Shown: positions 8,613-16,937 of the stretch, piece by piece | How the letters are laid out: each line of letters starts with the position of its first letter | How positions within the stretch are numbered: the stretch's first letter is position 1 | NCBI GenBank assembly: GCA_005798445.1 | Contig: SYJG01000340.1 | Location: forward strand, 1-44,928 | Length of the DNA stretch: 44,928 bases | Direction: 5' to 3' | Origin: Planctomyces sp. | Lineage (GTDB): Bacteria; Planctomycetota; Planctomycetia; Planctomycetales; Planctomycetaceae | Position numbers and translations under genes: made by a program | The notes under the pieces: model-generated | Database searches by the model: none | Told to the model about the DNA's origin: nothing | The model's input: only the letters and a program-made list of their open reading frames with translations

Positions 8613-8849
8613 ATGCGAGAGCCTCCGCCAATCAGCGAGCATACGCTGGATGCCATCTACGGCCTGTTGTTGGGAGCAGTGATTGGTGCGTTGGCCGGAC
8701 TGGGCATTTGCGTTTGGTTGCTTGCCGAGACACTTTGGTTTCCGGGTGACACGATGGTTGCCGGAGCACTGATTTGTGGTTTTTGCGGCTACCGTTGGGG
8801 CGACGATTTCTTTGAGTGGATCAAAGACAACTGGTGGTGGTTCACTTGA
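8613..8849 (+). CDS. small two-helix membrane protein
   Basis: A 78-residue protein with two hydrophobic helices (residues about 15-37 and 47-60) and an aromatic C-terminus rich in Trp and Phe. No family was recognised. The ATG at 8613 was chosen because earlier in-frame ATGs (8553, 8574) lie in repeat sequence. It ends 9 bp before tsaD and runs in the same direction, so the two could share a transcript. Moderate confidence that it is expressed. Confidence 0.55.
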   Translation: MREPPPISEHTLDAIYGLLLGAVIGALAGLGICVWLLAETLWFPGDTMVAGALICGFCGYRWGDDFFEWIKDNWWWFT

Positions 8850-8858
8850 GGGGAGTTG

Positions 8859-9956
8859 ATGGTGTGCGCGACTGACCTGCTTTTGGCCATCGAGTCCTCG
8901 TGCGACGAGACCGGTGCGGCGGTGATTCGGCGAGACCTCTCCGTTTTGTCGAACGTCGTCGCCAGCCAGAATGAATTGCACGAGCGGTTCGGCGGCGTTG
9001 TGCCGGAGATCGCCTCGCGAGCACACGTCCGCTGTATCCTGCCGGTGATCGACGAGGCTTTGCGGAAGGCGAACGTGAAGCTCGACGATCTGTCGGCGAT
9101 CGCGGTCGTGACACAGCCGGGGTTGGTTGGCTCGCTGCTGGTGGGGCTGACGGCGGCGAAAACGCTCGCGCTGGCGACAAGCTTGCCGCTGGTGGCGGTC
9201 AATCACATCGAGGCGCATCTCTACGCCTGCCGGATGCAGGCGGGGCGCGACATCTTTCCGGCGATCGGGCTGGTCGTCAGTGGTGGGCACACGAACTTGT
9301 ACGACTGCCACGGGCCGACCGAATTCGAGTGGCTCGGAGCGACGATCGACGACGCCGCAGGTGAAGCGTTCGACAAGGTCGCGCAGATCCTCGGTCTGCC
9401 GTATCCCGGCGGCCCGGCGATTGAGCAGGCGGCGCTCAACGGTGATCCGAAGGCGTTCAACTTCCCGCGAGTGTTCCTCAAAGAGGAGCGGCTCGAATTC
9501 AGCTTCAGCGGGCTGAAGACTGCCGTGCTCTACAAAGCCAACGGCATCCCCGGCTCGCGCGAGCCGGTTCCCGAACTGACTCCGCAACGAGTCGCTGATC
9601 TCGCCGCGAGCTTTCAAGCGGCCGCGCTCGAAGTCCTCGTCGGCAAATGTCGGCAAGCTCTGCGGATGCGGGATCGGACTCGGCTGCTGGTTGGTGGCGG
9701 CGTGGCGGCCAACAGTGCATTTCGGCTGCGACTCGAAGAAATGTGTCGCCGCCAGCGGTCTGAACTTTTCATCGCTCCGCGCGAGATGTGTACCGACAAC
9801 GCCGCGATGGGAGCCATCGCCTGGGAACTGCTCGCTCAAGGCCACGTCGCGCCACTGGACCTCGACGTCACTCCCGGCTTGGTCCGAAAACCGAAACCGA
9901 GTTCGACAACAGCACGAATCTCAGGGGCCATAACACCCACCGACGCTGTCTCCTGA
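8859..9956 (+). CDS. tsaD: tRNA N6-adenosine threonylcarbamoyltransferase TsaD
   Basis: A 365-residue Kae1/TsaD protein, which transfers the threonylcarbamoyl group to A37 of tRNAs reading ANN codons, together with TsaB and TsaE. The sequence has '[17 protein letters not shown]' at the N-terminus, the metal-binding HxxxH in '[10 protein letters not shown]', 'VSGGHTNLY', '[20 protein letters not shown]' and the metal-ligand Asp in '[11 protein letters not shown]'. Length is normal apart from a short Ser/Thr-rich C-terminal tail. The strong GAGGGGAG at 8848-8855 lies only 3 bp before ATG 8859; TTG 8856 and GTG 8862 are possible alternatives. The tsaB and tsaE genes are not in the window. Confidence 0.96.
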   Translation: MVCATDLLLAIESSCDETGAAVIRRDLSVLSNVVASQNELHERFGGVVPEIASRAHVRCILPVIDEALRKANVKLDDLSAIAVVTQPGLVGSLLVGLTAAKTLALATSLPLVAVNHIEAHLYACRMQAGRDIFPAIGLVVSGGHTNLYDCHGPTEFEWLGATIDDAAGEAFDKVAQILGLPYPGGPAIEQAALNGDPKAFNFPRVFLKEERLEFSFSGLKTAVLYKANGIPGSREPVPELTPQRVADLAASFQAAALEVLVGKCRQALRMRDRTRLLVGGGVAANSAFRLRLEEMCRRQRSELFIAPREMCTDNAAMGAIAWELLAQGHVAPLDLDVTPGLVRKPKPSSTTARISGAITPTDAVS

Positions 9957-10053
9957 CGATCGTTTTCGGGGGGAAAGGCTGAGTGCCATTCCGTGAGTCA
10001 TTCGATATCCTGGCGAAACATCAACGTGCATTACATGCGTCGACTGGAGCGCC

Positions 10054-12375
10054 ATGATGAATCGTCCCGCCCGTCCGGTGTCCGATGAATTGCTGATTGT
10101 CCATCTCAGCGATCTTCATTTTGGGAGTCCCGGAGCGGTGAAGTTCTGGCAAGAACACCTGCGACCCTACCTTGTGAACGAACTCAAGCCCGCGTTGATT
10201 CTGGTGTCAGGCGACCTTGTCGATACGCCTCGTGGCAGTGACTTTGAACGCGTTCGTCATGCCTTGGATAATCTGGATATCGAGTACTTTGTTTGTGCCG
10301 GGAACCATGATCGGTATTGGAAAGGGAATCGTCTATTTTCTCCGCGGCGATTTGGTCGCCGTTACGTCCTCTTGGCTTCCGCCATATTGGCCGTGGTGTT
10401 GTTCAGCAGTCTGGTTCATCGGTATTCGTGGGCTGTCGCGGCGTCGATCGCAGTTGCGACACCAGTTGTCCTGTGGATCGCGGTGCGGTTGCTGGTTTGG
10501 CTATTCACTCTGGCGGCCAAGGAGAACGGAGGTTTTGAAGCCGAGTTCCAGGAACGAATTCCCGGCACGCGTGGGATCGTTCGAACGATTGGAAACGGCT
10601 CAGCGGCATGGCGGGTGGGTTTGATTTCCGTAGACTCCAGCAAAGATGCGGATGTCTCCGCCCGCGGCTATGTCGATGAGAAGTTCTTCAATCCCATCGT
10701 TCAAGCCACGCGGAATCAAGCCTGCGACTTGAGCATCATGCTGGTGCATCATCACCTGCTGTCGATTCGCGAACTCGAATCGAAGTGGGAGCATGATCTG
10801 GGCCGGCTGCTCAATCTGACAACGCTGGTGAATTCCGGAAAGTTTTTGGAAACGCTCACCAAAGCGCACGTCGATCTGGTGTTGCATGGCCATGAACATG
10901 CCTGGAATGGCGCGGGGTACTCGTCGTTGAGCGCGGGACGCAGTGGGGTCAAAGTCGTCGGTGCCGGTTCCGTAACAGGAACGGAAACCGGCCAAGGAAC
11001 CAACCCCGACCACGCGAGCTTCAACGTCATTGTCCTGAAGAGTGATCGCTCGGTTCGATTGCGGAAAGTCGGACGACGTGACGGACAATGGGAGGACGAA
11101 AAGGAGTATCCACTGTGCGATCCCGTTTCGTTGCGACAGTCGCAACTCCGACGGCTGGGAACCCGGCTCACCTCCGGCCGGATCCAGAGCGAGATCGTCA
11201 AGATGGTGGAATTCACGCGCGAACGAGACGTTTGGGTGTATTGGAAATACACCGACTGGCGTCTGCATTTCAAAGAATTTGAGCAGCCGGTCCGAAATTC
11301 GGCGGGATTCATCGACTTCGCGGAGGCCACCGTGTATCCCCAAGATGGGACGGCTCCCAGGGACGTGGATGTGAGTTTTGAGCCGCATCCTCACAAGCCC
11401 AACACTTGGTGTCTGCGATGGAAGGTTCCGGAAGACCTGATCGACAAGATTGCCAACATCGACCTTTGTTATGTTTGGAGGTGTGGCGGTTTTCTTTCCG
11501 AGGAAGAGTTGCAAGCGGCTGGTCGAGTGGGAGCAACCTCGTCGCTGCGAATGCGCGGCTACGAGTCCGCCCTCTGCAAGCCGCCAGACACAGTCGCGGC
11601 CTTGGAGATGCATGTGACATTGCCTTCGGAATTCGCCCCCGAAGAGTCCCCAATCATTTGCATCGGCGATCCGCCGTCAGAGCGGTCTGAGGGTGTTGAA
11701 GAATTGCAGTCGCAATTGCGGGTGTTGGCTCCGGGTCAGTTTGCGATTCGGATCCCGTTTCCGCAGCCCGGCTGCGATTACTGCATTGCCTGGAAACCCG
11801 TCTCCGAATCGACGATTGCGGAACGAACCGATAATCAGAAGTTTCTCGACGAATTCGCCAGGATCGCTCGGGACCAAACCTACGGAAGCGAACTGCTCAA
11901 TCAGTTTCTGACAGCGTTCAGCGACGCAGCGTATTTCACCCAATTGACCGCTTCGTTGTATGTGAAGTTGCCGGGGACGCAACTGTTGGAGCGTGTCGCA
12001 GTCGCCCCTCAAGCCAACGCAGATTGTGCGAACCCCTGTCAGCCCCCCAGAATCTCGCTGGGGCAGTTACGAAATACCGTCGTTCAGGCTTGGTATGAGG
12101 TCGCCCGGTGTGTCGATCGTTCGGACTCGGAACAAGACGCCTTGGATGTTGGTTTTCTTCCCGGTGAGACCACGATAATGTGTGTGCCAGTCAGATTTAG
12201 TTTGAGTTGGAGTAACCCCTCACCTTGGGGTGTCGTTCGGCTGGCGGTGGGACTCTCCACGCAGAATGACCAATTTACGGAATTGGGAAATGTCGATAAG
12301 ACATCCGCCCGTTTGAATCTCGCGGCTGCGAGATTGCTGGCAACCGCTCTTTCGACGATGGGAAATTCACAATGA
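10054..12375 (+). CDS. metallophosphoesterase with internal transmembrane hairpin and GAF-like C-terminus
   Basis: A 773-residue protein. The calcineurin-like phosphoesterase motifs are complete: D19-x-H21 in 'HLSDLHFG', 'VSGDLVD' (D54), 'GNHDRYW' (84-87), 'LVHHHLL' (about 232-234) and 'LHGHEH' (279-282). Two hydrophobic helices (residues about 104-125 and 127-150) lie between the third and fourth motifs, so the catalytic domain is split by a membrane hairpin. The region about 380-600 looks beta-rich with two similar units, each ending in a Cys/Tyr/Trp strand ('LCYVWRC', 'CDYCIAWKP'). The last about 170 residues have a GAF-like pattern ('PWGVVRLAVGLSTQ'); this is inference. GGAG precedes the ATG. 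Its 3' end overlaps the next ORF by ATGA. Codon use appears less GC-rich than in neighbours, suggesting acquisition. Confidence 0.8.
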   Translation: MMNRPARPVSDELLIVHLSDLHFGSPGAVKFWQEHLRPYLVNELKPALILVSGDLVDTPRGSDFERVRHALDNLDIEYFVCAGNHDRYWKGNRLFSPRRFGRRYVLLASAILAVVLFSSLVHRYSWAVAASIAVATPVVLWIAVRLLVWLFTLAAKENGGFEAEFQERIPGTRGIVRTIGNGSAAWRVGLISVDSSKDADVSARGYVDEKFFNPIVQATRNQACDLSIMLVHHHLLSIRELESKWEHDLGRLLNLTTLVNSGKFLETLTKAHVDLVLHGHEHAWNGAGYSSLSAGRSGVKVVGAGSVTGTETGQGTNPDHASFNVIVLKSDRSVRLRKVGRRDGQWEDEKEYPLCDPVSLRQSQLRRLGTRLTSGRIQSEIVKMVEFTRERDVWVYWKYTDWRLHFKEFEQPVRNSAGFIDFAEATVYPQDGTAPRDVDVSFEPHPHKPNTWCLRWKVPEDLIDKIANIDLCYVWRCGGFLSEEELQAAGRVGATSSLRMRGYESALCKPPDTVAALEMHVTLPSEFAPEESPIICIGDPPSERSEGVEELQSQLRVLAPGQFAIRIPFPQPGCDYCIAWKPVSESTIAERTDNQKFLDEFARIARDQTYGSELLNQFLTAFSDAAYFTQLTASLYVKLPGTQLLERVAVAPQANADCANPCQPPRISLGQLRNTVVQAWYEVARCVDRSDSEQDALDVGFLPGETTIMCVPVRFSLSWSNPSPWGVVRLAVGLSTQNDQFTELGNVDKTSARLNLAAARLLATALSTMGNSQ

Positions 12376-12575
12376 CGCCGCAGTACCAGAGTAATCAAAG
12401 GCGAGTTTTAGGACCGGGATTGACTCTTCGGGCGTATGTGCCAGCGCGTTCTGCACCGGCAACTTCCACGGCGGTCCCAGCGTCCAAACCCAAGTCAACG
12501 GTCACCGTGAGCAGCCAGAGTGTTCCTGATCGGGGCATTGGCATGCCGAATGTCGAGCGTTACGGCGATACCTAA
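12372..12575 (+). CDS. small Ser/Thr/Pro-rich protein coupled to the metallophosphoesterase
   Basis: A 67-residue ORF whose ATG overlaps the stop of the metallophosphoesterase gene (ATGA), the usual sign of translational coupling. The protein is rich in Ser, Thr, Pro and Val, probably unstructured, and ends 'GMPNVERYGDT'. No domain or membrane segment is visible. It could be a small partner of the phosphoesterase, a linear interaction peptide, or a gene remnant. The 78 bp between it and the DUF58 gene show nothing recognisable. Confidence 0.5.
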   Translation: MTPQYQSNQRRVLGPGLTLRAYVPARSAPATSTAVPASKPKSTVTVSSQSVPDRGIGMPNVERYGDT

Positions 12576-12653
12576 CGTCTCCGAAGAAACTTCGATTCGA
12601 GCCGGCATCAACTGCCCAGCATTGGTGTCGAGGAGTCGGCCGTCGAGCGACTC

Positions 12654-13586
12654 ATGCAATCCACTTTCGGAAAAAATGCTGGCGACGATGTGCCGCTGTC
12701 GGACCCAACCGCGCTGGCGAAGTTCGGCAAGCTAGAGGTCGTCGCGAAGTTGGTCGTCGAAGGCTACTTGATCGGGCAGCACAAGAGTCCGTTCAAAGGG
12801 GCCAGCATCGAATTCGTCGAGCATCGGCAGTACTACCCCGGCGACGAGATCCGGCACATCGACTGGCGAGCGTTCGGCAAGACCGGCAAGTACTATATCA
12901 AGGAATACGAAGACGAGACCAACCTGCGGGCGTACTTGCTAGTCGATGCTTCAGGCAGCATGAACTACTCGGGCAAGACACTGAGCAAGTGGCATTACGC
13001 TCGGCAGGTGGCGGCGGCGATGGGCTATCTGTTGCTGTCACAACGCGACGCGGTCGGGATGATGACGTTCGATACGGCGGTGCGTGACATCGCGGAACCA
13101 TCAACGGCGGCTCACAGCTTTGAACGGATCGCGACAATGCTCGGTGAACGCGAACCGGGCGGCGAAACAAGTCTCGGCGATGTCCTGGCTGGAATCGTGC
13201 CGACGCTCAAACGGCGCAGCTTGGTGTTTGTCGTCAGCGATTTGTTTGACGAGGTCGAGAAGGTGCTGGCGGCGATGAAGGAGTTGCGACACTCACGACA
13301 CGAAGTCGTACTGCTGCACGTCGTCGCACCGGAAGAGGAAGAGTTTCCGTTCGCTCGGCCGACGAAGTTCCGCAATCTTGAACGGCTTTCGAATCACGTC
13401 TTGGTGGACCCACATCGATTGCGAAAGCACTACCTCGAAAACTACCGTTGCTTCTGCAAAGAGTTGGCGGCTGGTTGCGGAGCGCTCGGTTGCGACTACT
13501 TCAAATTACGGACGACCGATCCGTACGATCGCGCGTTGGGCGAGTACCTCGACACGCGATCTCGTGGCCGACGCGGAGGTCGGTGA
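12654..13586 (+). CDS. DUF58 domain protein (vWA-like)
   Basis: A 310-residue DUF58 protein. The family signature is clear: 'EFVEHRQYYPGDEIRHIDWR' (about residues 52-71) followed by 'GKYYIKEYEDETN', then a von Willebrand A-like fold with the MIDAS motif 'LVDASGSMNYSG' and 'VFVVSDLFDEVE'. DUF58 proteins normally work beside a MoxR AAA+ ATPase, often with membrane vWA proteins, as metal-dependent assembly factors. No MoxR gene is present here, so the partner must be elsewhere. The protein has a basic C-terminal tail (RSRGRRGGR) and no membrane segment. ATG 12654 gives a normal-length protein. Confidence 0.92.
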   Translation: MQSTFGKNAGDDVPLSDPTALAKFGKLEVVAKLVVEGYLIGQHKSPFKGASIEFVEHRQYYPGDEIRHIDWRAFGKTGKYYIKEYEDETNLRAYLLVDASGSMNYSGKTLSKWHYARQVAAAMGYLLLSQRDAVGMMTFDTAVRDIAEPSTAAHSFERIATMLGEREPGGETSLGDVLAGIVPTLKRRSLVFVVSDLFDEVEKVLAAMKELRHSRHEVVLLHVVAPEEEEFPFARPTKFRNLERLSNHVLVDPHRLRKHYLENYRCFCKELAAGCGALGCDYFKLRTTDPYDRALGEYLDTRSRGRRGGR

Positions 13587-13619
13587 GCGTTTGCGAGGCA
13601 GCGCCAGCGGTTGCTAAAA

Positions 13620-13701
13620 GTAGGTCAGCCTTTCCAGGCTGACCCGATTCACGGTTGTCGTCGTTTTGCCAATTTAGGTCAGGCTGGAAAGCCTGACCTA
13701 C
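13620..13701. repeat. palindromic element D
   Basis: Inverted repeat: GTAGGTCAGCCTTTCCAGGC at the left and GCTGGAAAGCCTGACCTAC at the right, about 35 bp apart. It lies between the DUF58 stop and the ribosome site of the 59-residue protein. Confidence 0.88.
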
Positions 13702-13725
13702 GGGACATTTTGAAAGGAGCACTCA

Positions 13726-13905
13726 ATGACGGGCTACACGGTTCACTCCGGCACAACGATCAAGTTTTCAGAAAGCTGGGACCGCATCTTTCAAGAGGGT
13801 GCCGCGAAATCCATCAAGGCCAAAAAGTCGCCGAGGAAGAAACCAGCAAGCACAACCGCGAAGGCAAAAGTTCGCGTGCAACGTCCCGTGAAAAAGAAAC
13901 GTTGA
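13726..13905 (+). CDS. small basic protein (59 residues)
   Basis: An ORF with a good ribosome site (AAAGGAG, 13713-13719, 6 bp before ATG) that encodes a protein starting MTGYTVHSGTTIKFSESWDR and ending in a Lys/Arg/Ala-rich tail (final residues RPVKKKR). The N-terminal 25 residues look folded and conserved in style; the tail resembles histone-like or nucleic-acid-binding tails. I believe similar short proteins occur in other planctomycetes, but cannot verify it here. It is convergent with the FHA-protein gene, with 11 bp between the stops. Confidence 0.7.
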   Translation: MTGYTVHSGTTIKFSESWDRIFQEGAAKSIKAKKSPRKKPASTTAKAKVRVQRPVKKKR

Positions 13906-13916
13906 GCAAACGCGAC

Positions 13917-16730
13917 TCACGACTTCGCTTTGACGGATGGCTTTTTGCGTCCGGTCAATTTGGAGGCCCGAACGTGGGCCTGGCGGATGGCCAGAAGTAG
14001 GTCCAGCCACGTCACGACTCCGAGGCCCGACGCCAAGATGCCGAGAATCAGGAATTCAGGCCGATAGTGATAACCCCAGAACAGCAAGCCCGCACTGAGC
14101 ACGAATGAAAGCGCCGCGAGTGCCAGTTTGGTTTTGATCGACCGCCTGATCTGTTTCCAGTTCGCAGCTTCGACGTTTTTGACGGTCTGCTGGTTGGCCA
14201 CCTGTCGCATTTGCTCGGTGGCGGCACGGAGAGCGTCTCTGTCCTGCCGATGGATGGGCACCTGCTGTGACGGAATCGAGTCGTCCGACGACAGGCTGTC
14301 CGATGCCGGCGGAGACAATTCCGGGCTGATTCCACTGGTGACAGCAGGCTCATTTGGATTCCATCCGTCTGCCGTCGTCTTCTTGTCGAATGGTTTTGCC
14401 ACCGCCGCAACGACTGTGGAAGACTTCCCGGTTGGTACGGGAACGTAACGGTCACGGTCGTCATCCACGGGGTTCTGCGATCGCGCCAGGAGATGCTGCA
14501 TGTAGCGCGACACCGAATCATCGACGTCTTCGTCATCCGCGAACGCCATCGACTCCAAAATGCTGACCACCGGACCAACTGTGGGAACGATCGTCACCTC
14601 TTCGGCGCTGGAATTGTTCACAGTCTCGTGAGTCGTGGTGAACTCAGAGACGTCTTGCGACGGATCTGACGAATCACTCTCCGCTCGATGATCAGGCAGC
14701 GCCGGCGGATCAGAGTCAAACATGTCTTCCGGATTTGTGTTGCTCGCTGGTACGGATTCGGTTGGCGTTTCCCAGGCGTCACCGAGTTGTGGCGGACTGT
14801 CGGGCTCGATGGGGGACTCCGCGACTCGTTCGACCACGCAACTTTCTCGTGGCGCGGTCAAATCGACACCGATGTTCCAGTCATCTGTCATCGCCGCTTC
14901 GGCCGAAACGGAATCCGCGATCGGCGTCAGGGATGGGGCTGCCGGATTGTTCTTCCAATTGTCGTCGGCAGCATCACGGTCACTGCCACGCCACGAGCCT
15001 TGTTCGACTTCCCAGGCCGGCAGGTCTTGAGCGGTGACGACCTCGTCAGCCTCCACAGTTTGTCGCTCGTGTTCGAAGTCAGCGGCACGAGCAACCAACT
15101 CGGCACACAACTCCTGCGCTTGAGTCCGTTCATCATGGAGTGCTTGTTGCTGTGCGTGCAGTTCGACACAAGCGGCCTCCCACTCTTCGTCGCGCGTTCG
15201 GCGTTCGGTCTCGAATTGCTCTCGCTGCGAGGCACATGCCGCCTGCTCGACTCGAAGTTGTTGCCACTCGGCCGCGAGTACTTCGCGGTCAGCGGAAAGT
15301 TGCTGCGTGGCGGCGTGCTGCGCGTGCCAGAGTTCGCAACTCTTCGCAAATTCCTCACGCTCGCGTTGAAGTTGCTCGCGTTCCGCGACCCCACTTTCGC
15401 GTTCGACTTGCCACTGGGCTCGCTGCTGCTGCCATGCCTCTTTTTCTTCGATGAGCTTTCGCCGATCAGATTGCAGCCAATTCCACGAATGTTCCAGAGT
15501 CTGTTGTTCGCGAGAAAAGTTGGCCTGCTGCTGCTCAAAGTCCGCCAAGCGCCGCGAGAGATCTTCAACTTTCGCTGAACCCTGCGCCGCCTGTTGCTCG
15601 ACGCGCTGATGCTCTTCGGTCAATGCGGCGACTGCCTGCGCCCGTTCGTTGAGCTCGCCTTGCAGCGTTTGGCGATCGGCTTCGAGTTTTTGAATCGCTT
15701 CTTCGTGATTCCGCATTTCATCTTGCCATCGACCGCGTTCGTCCTCGCGAGCGGACTGCTGAAGTTGCCAATCTGCTCGAAGCTGTTCGCATTCCGATTT
15801 CCAGCGCGTCACCTCGTCGAGCGTCTCGGACTGACGTTGTTCGAATTCTGTCGCCAGTTGTTGCCGCGCGGTCGCCGACGAGACCAATTCTTCCTGCCAT
15901 TGGTCGCGCTCGGCAGACCACTCGGCGGCTTGCTGTTCCCAAGCCTGGGATCGCTGATCGGCTTCGGTTCGAAGTAGTTCCCGTTCGCGGCACAACTCGG
16001 CCACTTCCTGCTGCGCGACTTCCAACGCAGGGCGCAAGTCGTCGGCGACTTGTCGCAGTTCGGCCTCGTGTCGTGCCTGTTCCTCGCGATCGGCCGCAAG
16101 CTTCTGTTGCGCGTGTTCCGCAAGTCTACGAGCCTCGGCGACCGACTCCTCCAACTCAGTGACTCGCGCGGAAGACTTGGCAACTTCATCGTCGTTGAGC
16201 GAGATCGGGATGGTGGCGGTTCGGCGAGTCACTCGCTGCGACAATTCGTCTCGCAATTCTTGGATTTGCCCGCGCAGCAGCTCCAGATCCCAGCCATCAG
16301 GCCGAGTGTCCGAGTTCTTACCGGAAGCCGTTTCCTTACCAGCACGACGCGCCAGCGAGTGGTCGGAGACACCAAGATCAGAACCACTCGCTGGCGCGTC
16401 GTGCTGGTGATTGATTCGAGAATTGTCCGACGGAGTCGCCAGTTCGTCGGACGAATCTGGAGATTGGACGGAAAACTCCACCGAGCCAATGGTCACAATG
16501 TCGCCGGGGTGCAGTCGCACTTCACCCCGCACAGGATGGCCGTTGTGCCAAGTCTTCGAGTCCCACGCCTTCAGGACACTGGCCTGTCCTCCGCACAGCA
16601 CAAGAGCATGACGCGGCCGCACACCATCACCGGCAATCCGGTAGCTGCATGTCGCGGCCGAGCCGACGGTCCAGCGACCGGGCTTCAACATCAGCTTCGG
16701 CAGTGACGATGTCCGTGGAGCCAAGACCAT
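13917..16730 (-). CDS. FHA-domain, coiled-coil membrane protein
   Basis: A 937-residue protein if started at ATG 16730. Residues about 10-85 form an FHA domain, which binds phosphothreonine peptides: 'GRWTVGSAATCSYRI', 'VRPRHALVLCG' (Arg/His) and 'WHNGHPV' (Asn-Gly) match the usual motif series. From about 150 to 560 there is a long Glu/Gln/Arg-rich coiled coil, then an acidic disordered stretch, then two C-terminal transmembrane helices (about 868-918) and a basic tail. It may be a membrane-tethered scaffold in Ser/Thr-kinase signalling, a system planctomycetes have in abundance. Residues about 108-131 are translated from a perfect palindrome. The frame stays open to 17156, but the upstream part overlaps the divergent gene and lacks protein character. 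Confidence 0.82.
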   Translation of the reverse strand: MVLAPRTSSLPKLMLKPGRWTVGSAATCSYRIAGDGVRPRHALVLCGGQASVLKAWDSKTWHNGHPVRGEVRLHPGDIVTIGSVEFSVQSPDSSDELATPSDNSRINHQHDAPASGSDLGVSDHSLARRAGKETASGKNSDTRPDGWDLELLRGQIQELRDELSQRVTRRTATIPISLNDDEVAKSSARVTELEESVAEARRLAEHAQQKLAADREEQARHEAELRQVADDLRPALEVAQQEVAELCRERELLRTEADQRSQAWEQQAAEWSAERDQWQEELVSSATARQQLATEFEQRQSETLDEVTRWKSECEQLRADWQLQQSAREDERGRWQDEMRNHEEAIQKLEADRQTLQGELNERAQAVAALTEEHQRVEQQAAQGSAKVEDLSRRLADFEQQQANFSREQQTLEHSWNWLQSDRRKLIEEKEAWQQQRAQWQVERESGVAEREQLQREREEFAKSCELWHAQHAATQQLSADREVLAAEWQQLRVEQAACASQREQFETERRTRDEEWEAACVELHAQQQALHDERTQAQELCAELVARAADFEHERQTVEADEVVTAQDLPAWEVEQGSWRGSDRDAADDNWKNNPAAPSLTPIADSVSAEAAMTDDWNIGVDLTAPRESCVVERVAESPIEPDSPPQLGDAWETPTESVPASNTNPEDMFDSDPPALPDHRAESDSSDPSQDVSEFTTTHETVNNSSAEEVTIVPTVGPVVSILESMAFADDEDVDDSVSRYMQHLLARSQNPVDDDRDRYVPVPTGKSSTVVAAVAKPFDKKTTADGWNPNEPAVTSGISPELSPPASDSLSSDDSIPSQQVPIHRQDRDALRAATEQMRQVANQQTVKNVEAANWKQIRRSIKTKLALAALSFVLSAGLLFWGYHYRPEFLILGILASGLGVVTWLDLLLAIRQAHVRASKLTGRKKPSVKAKS
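16338..16408. repeat. palindromic element B, copy 2 (inside the FHA gene)
   Basis: Perfect inverted repeat with 26-nt arms at 16338-16363 and 16383-16408 (left arm begins ACCAGCACGACGCGCCAGCG) and a 19-nt spacer. It matches element B copy 1 except for C in place of A in the CAAGCG core, changed in both arms. It is translated just after the FHA domain as a linker. Confidence 0.93.
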
Positions 16731-16937
16731 GAAGTTTCCAACGATGCAAGTCGCAGCGCTTGATAGAATCCGTCCGGTAATCGGGAATACGCGGACTGCC
16801 TGATCCGAGCCGCTTGGTGCGATCAGACAAATCCTGCCGACTGGGAGACGGCCGACCTTGTTGACCGGTCGATTTCGACTCTCCCATAATCGGTCGTCGG
16901 GGAATGTGGACTCTTGGCTGAAGTGGAGACGAACGCC

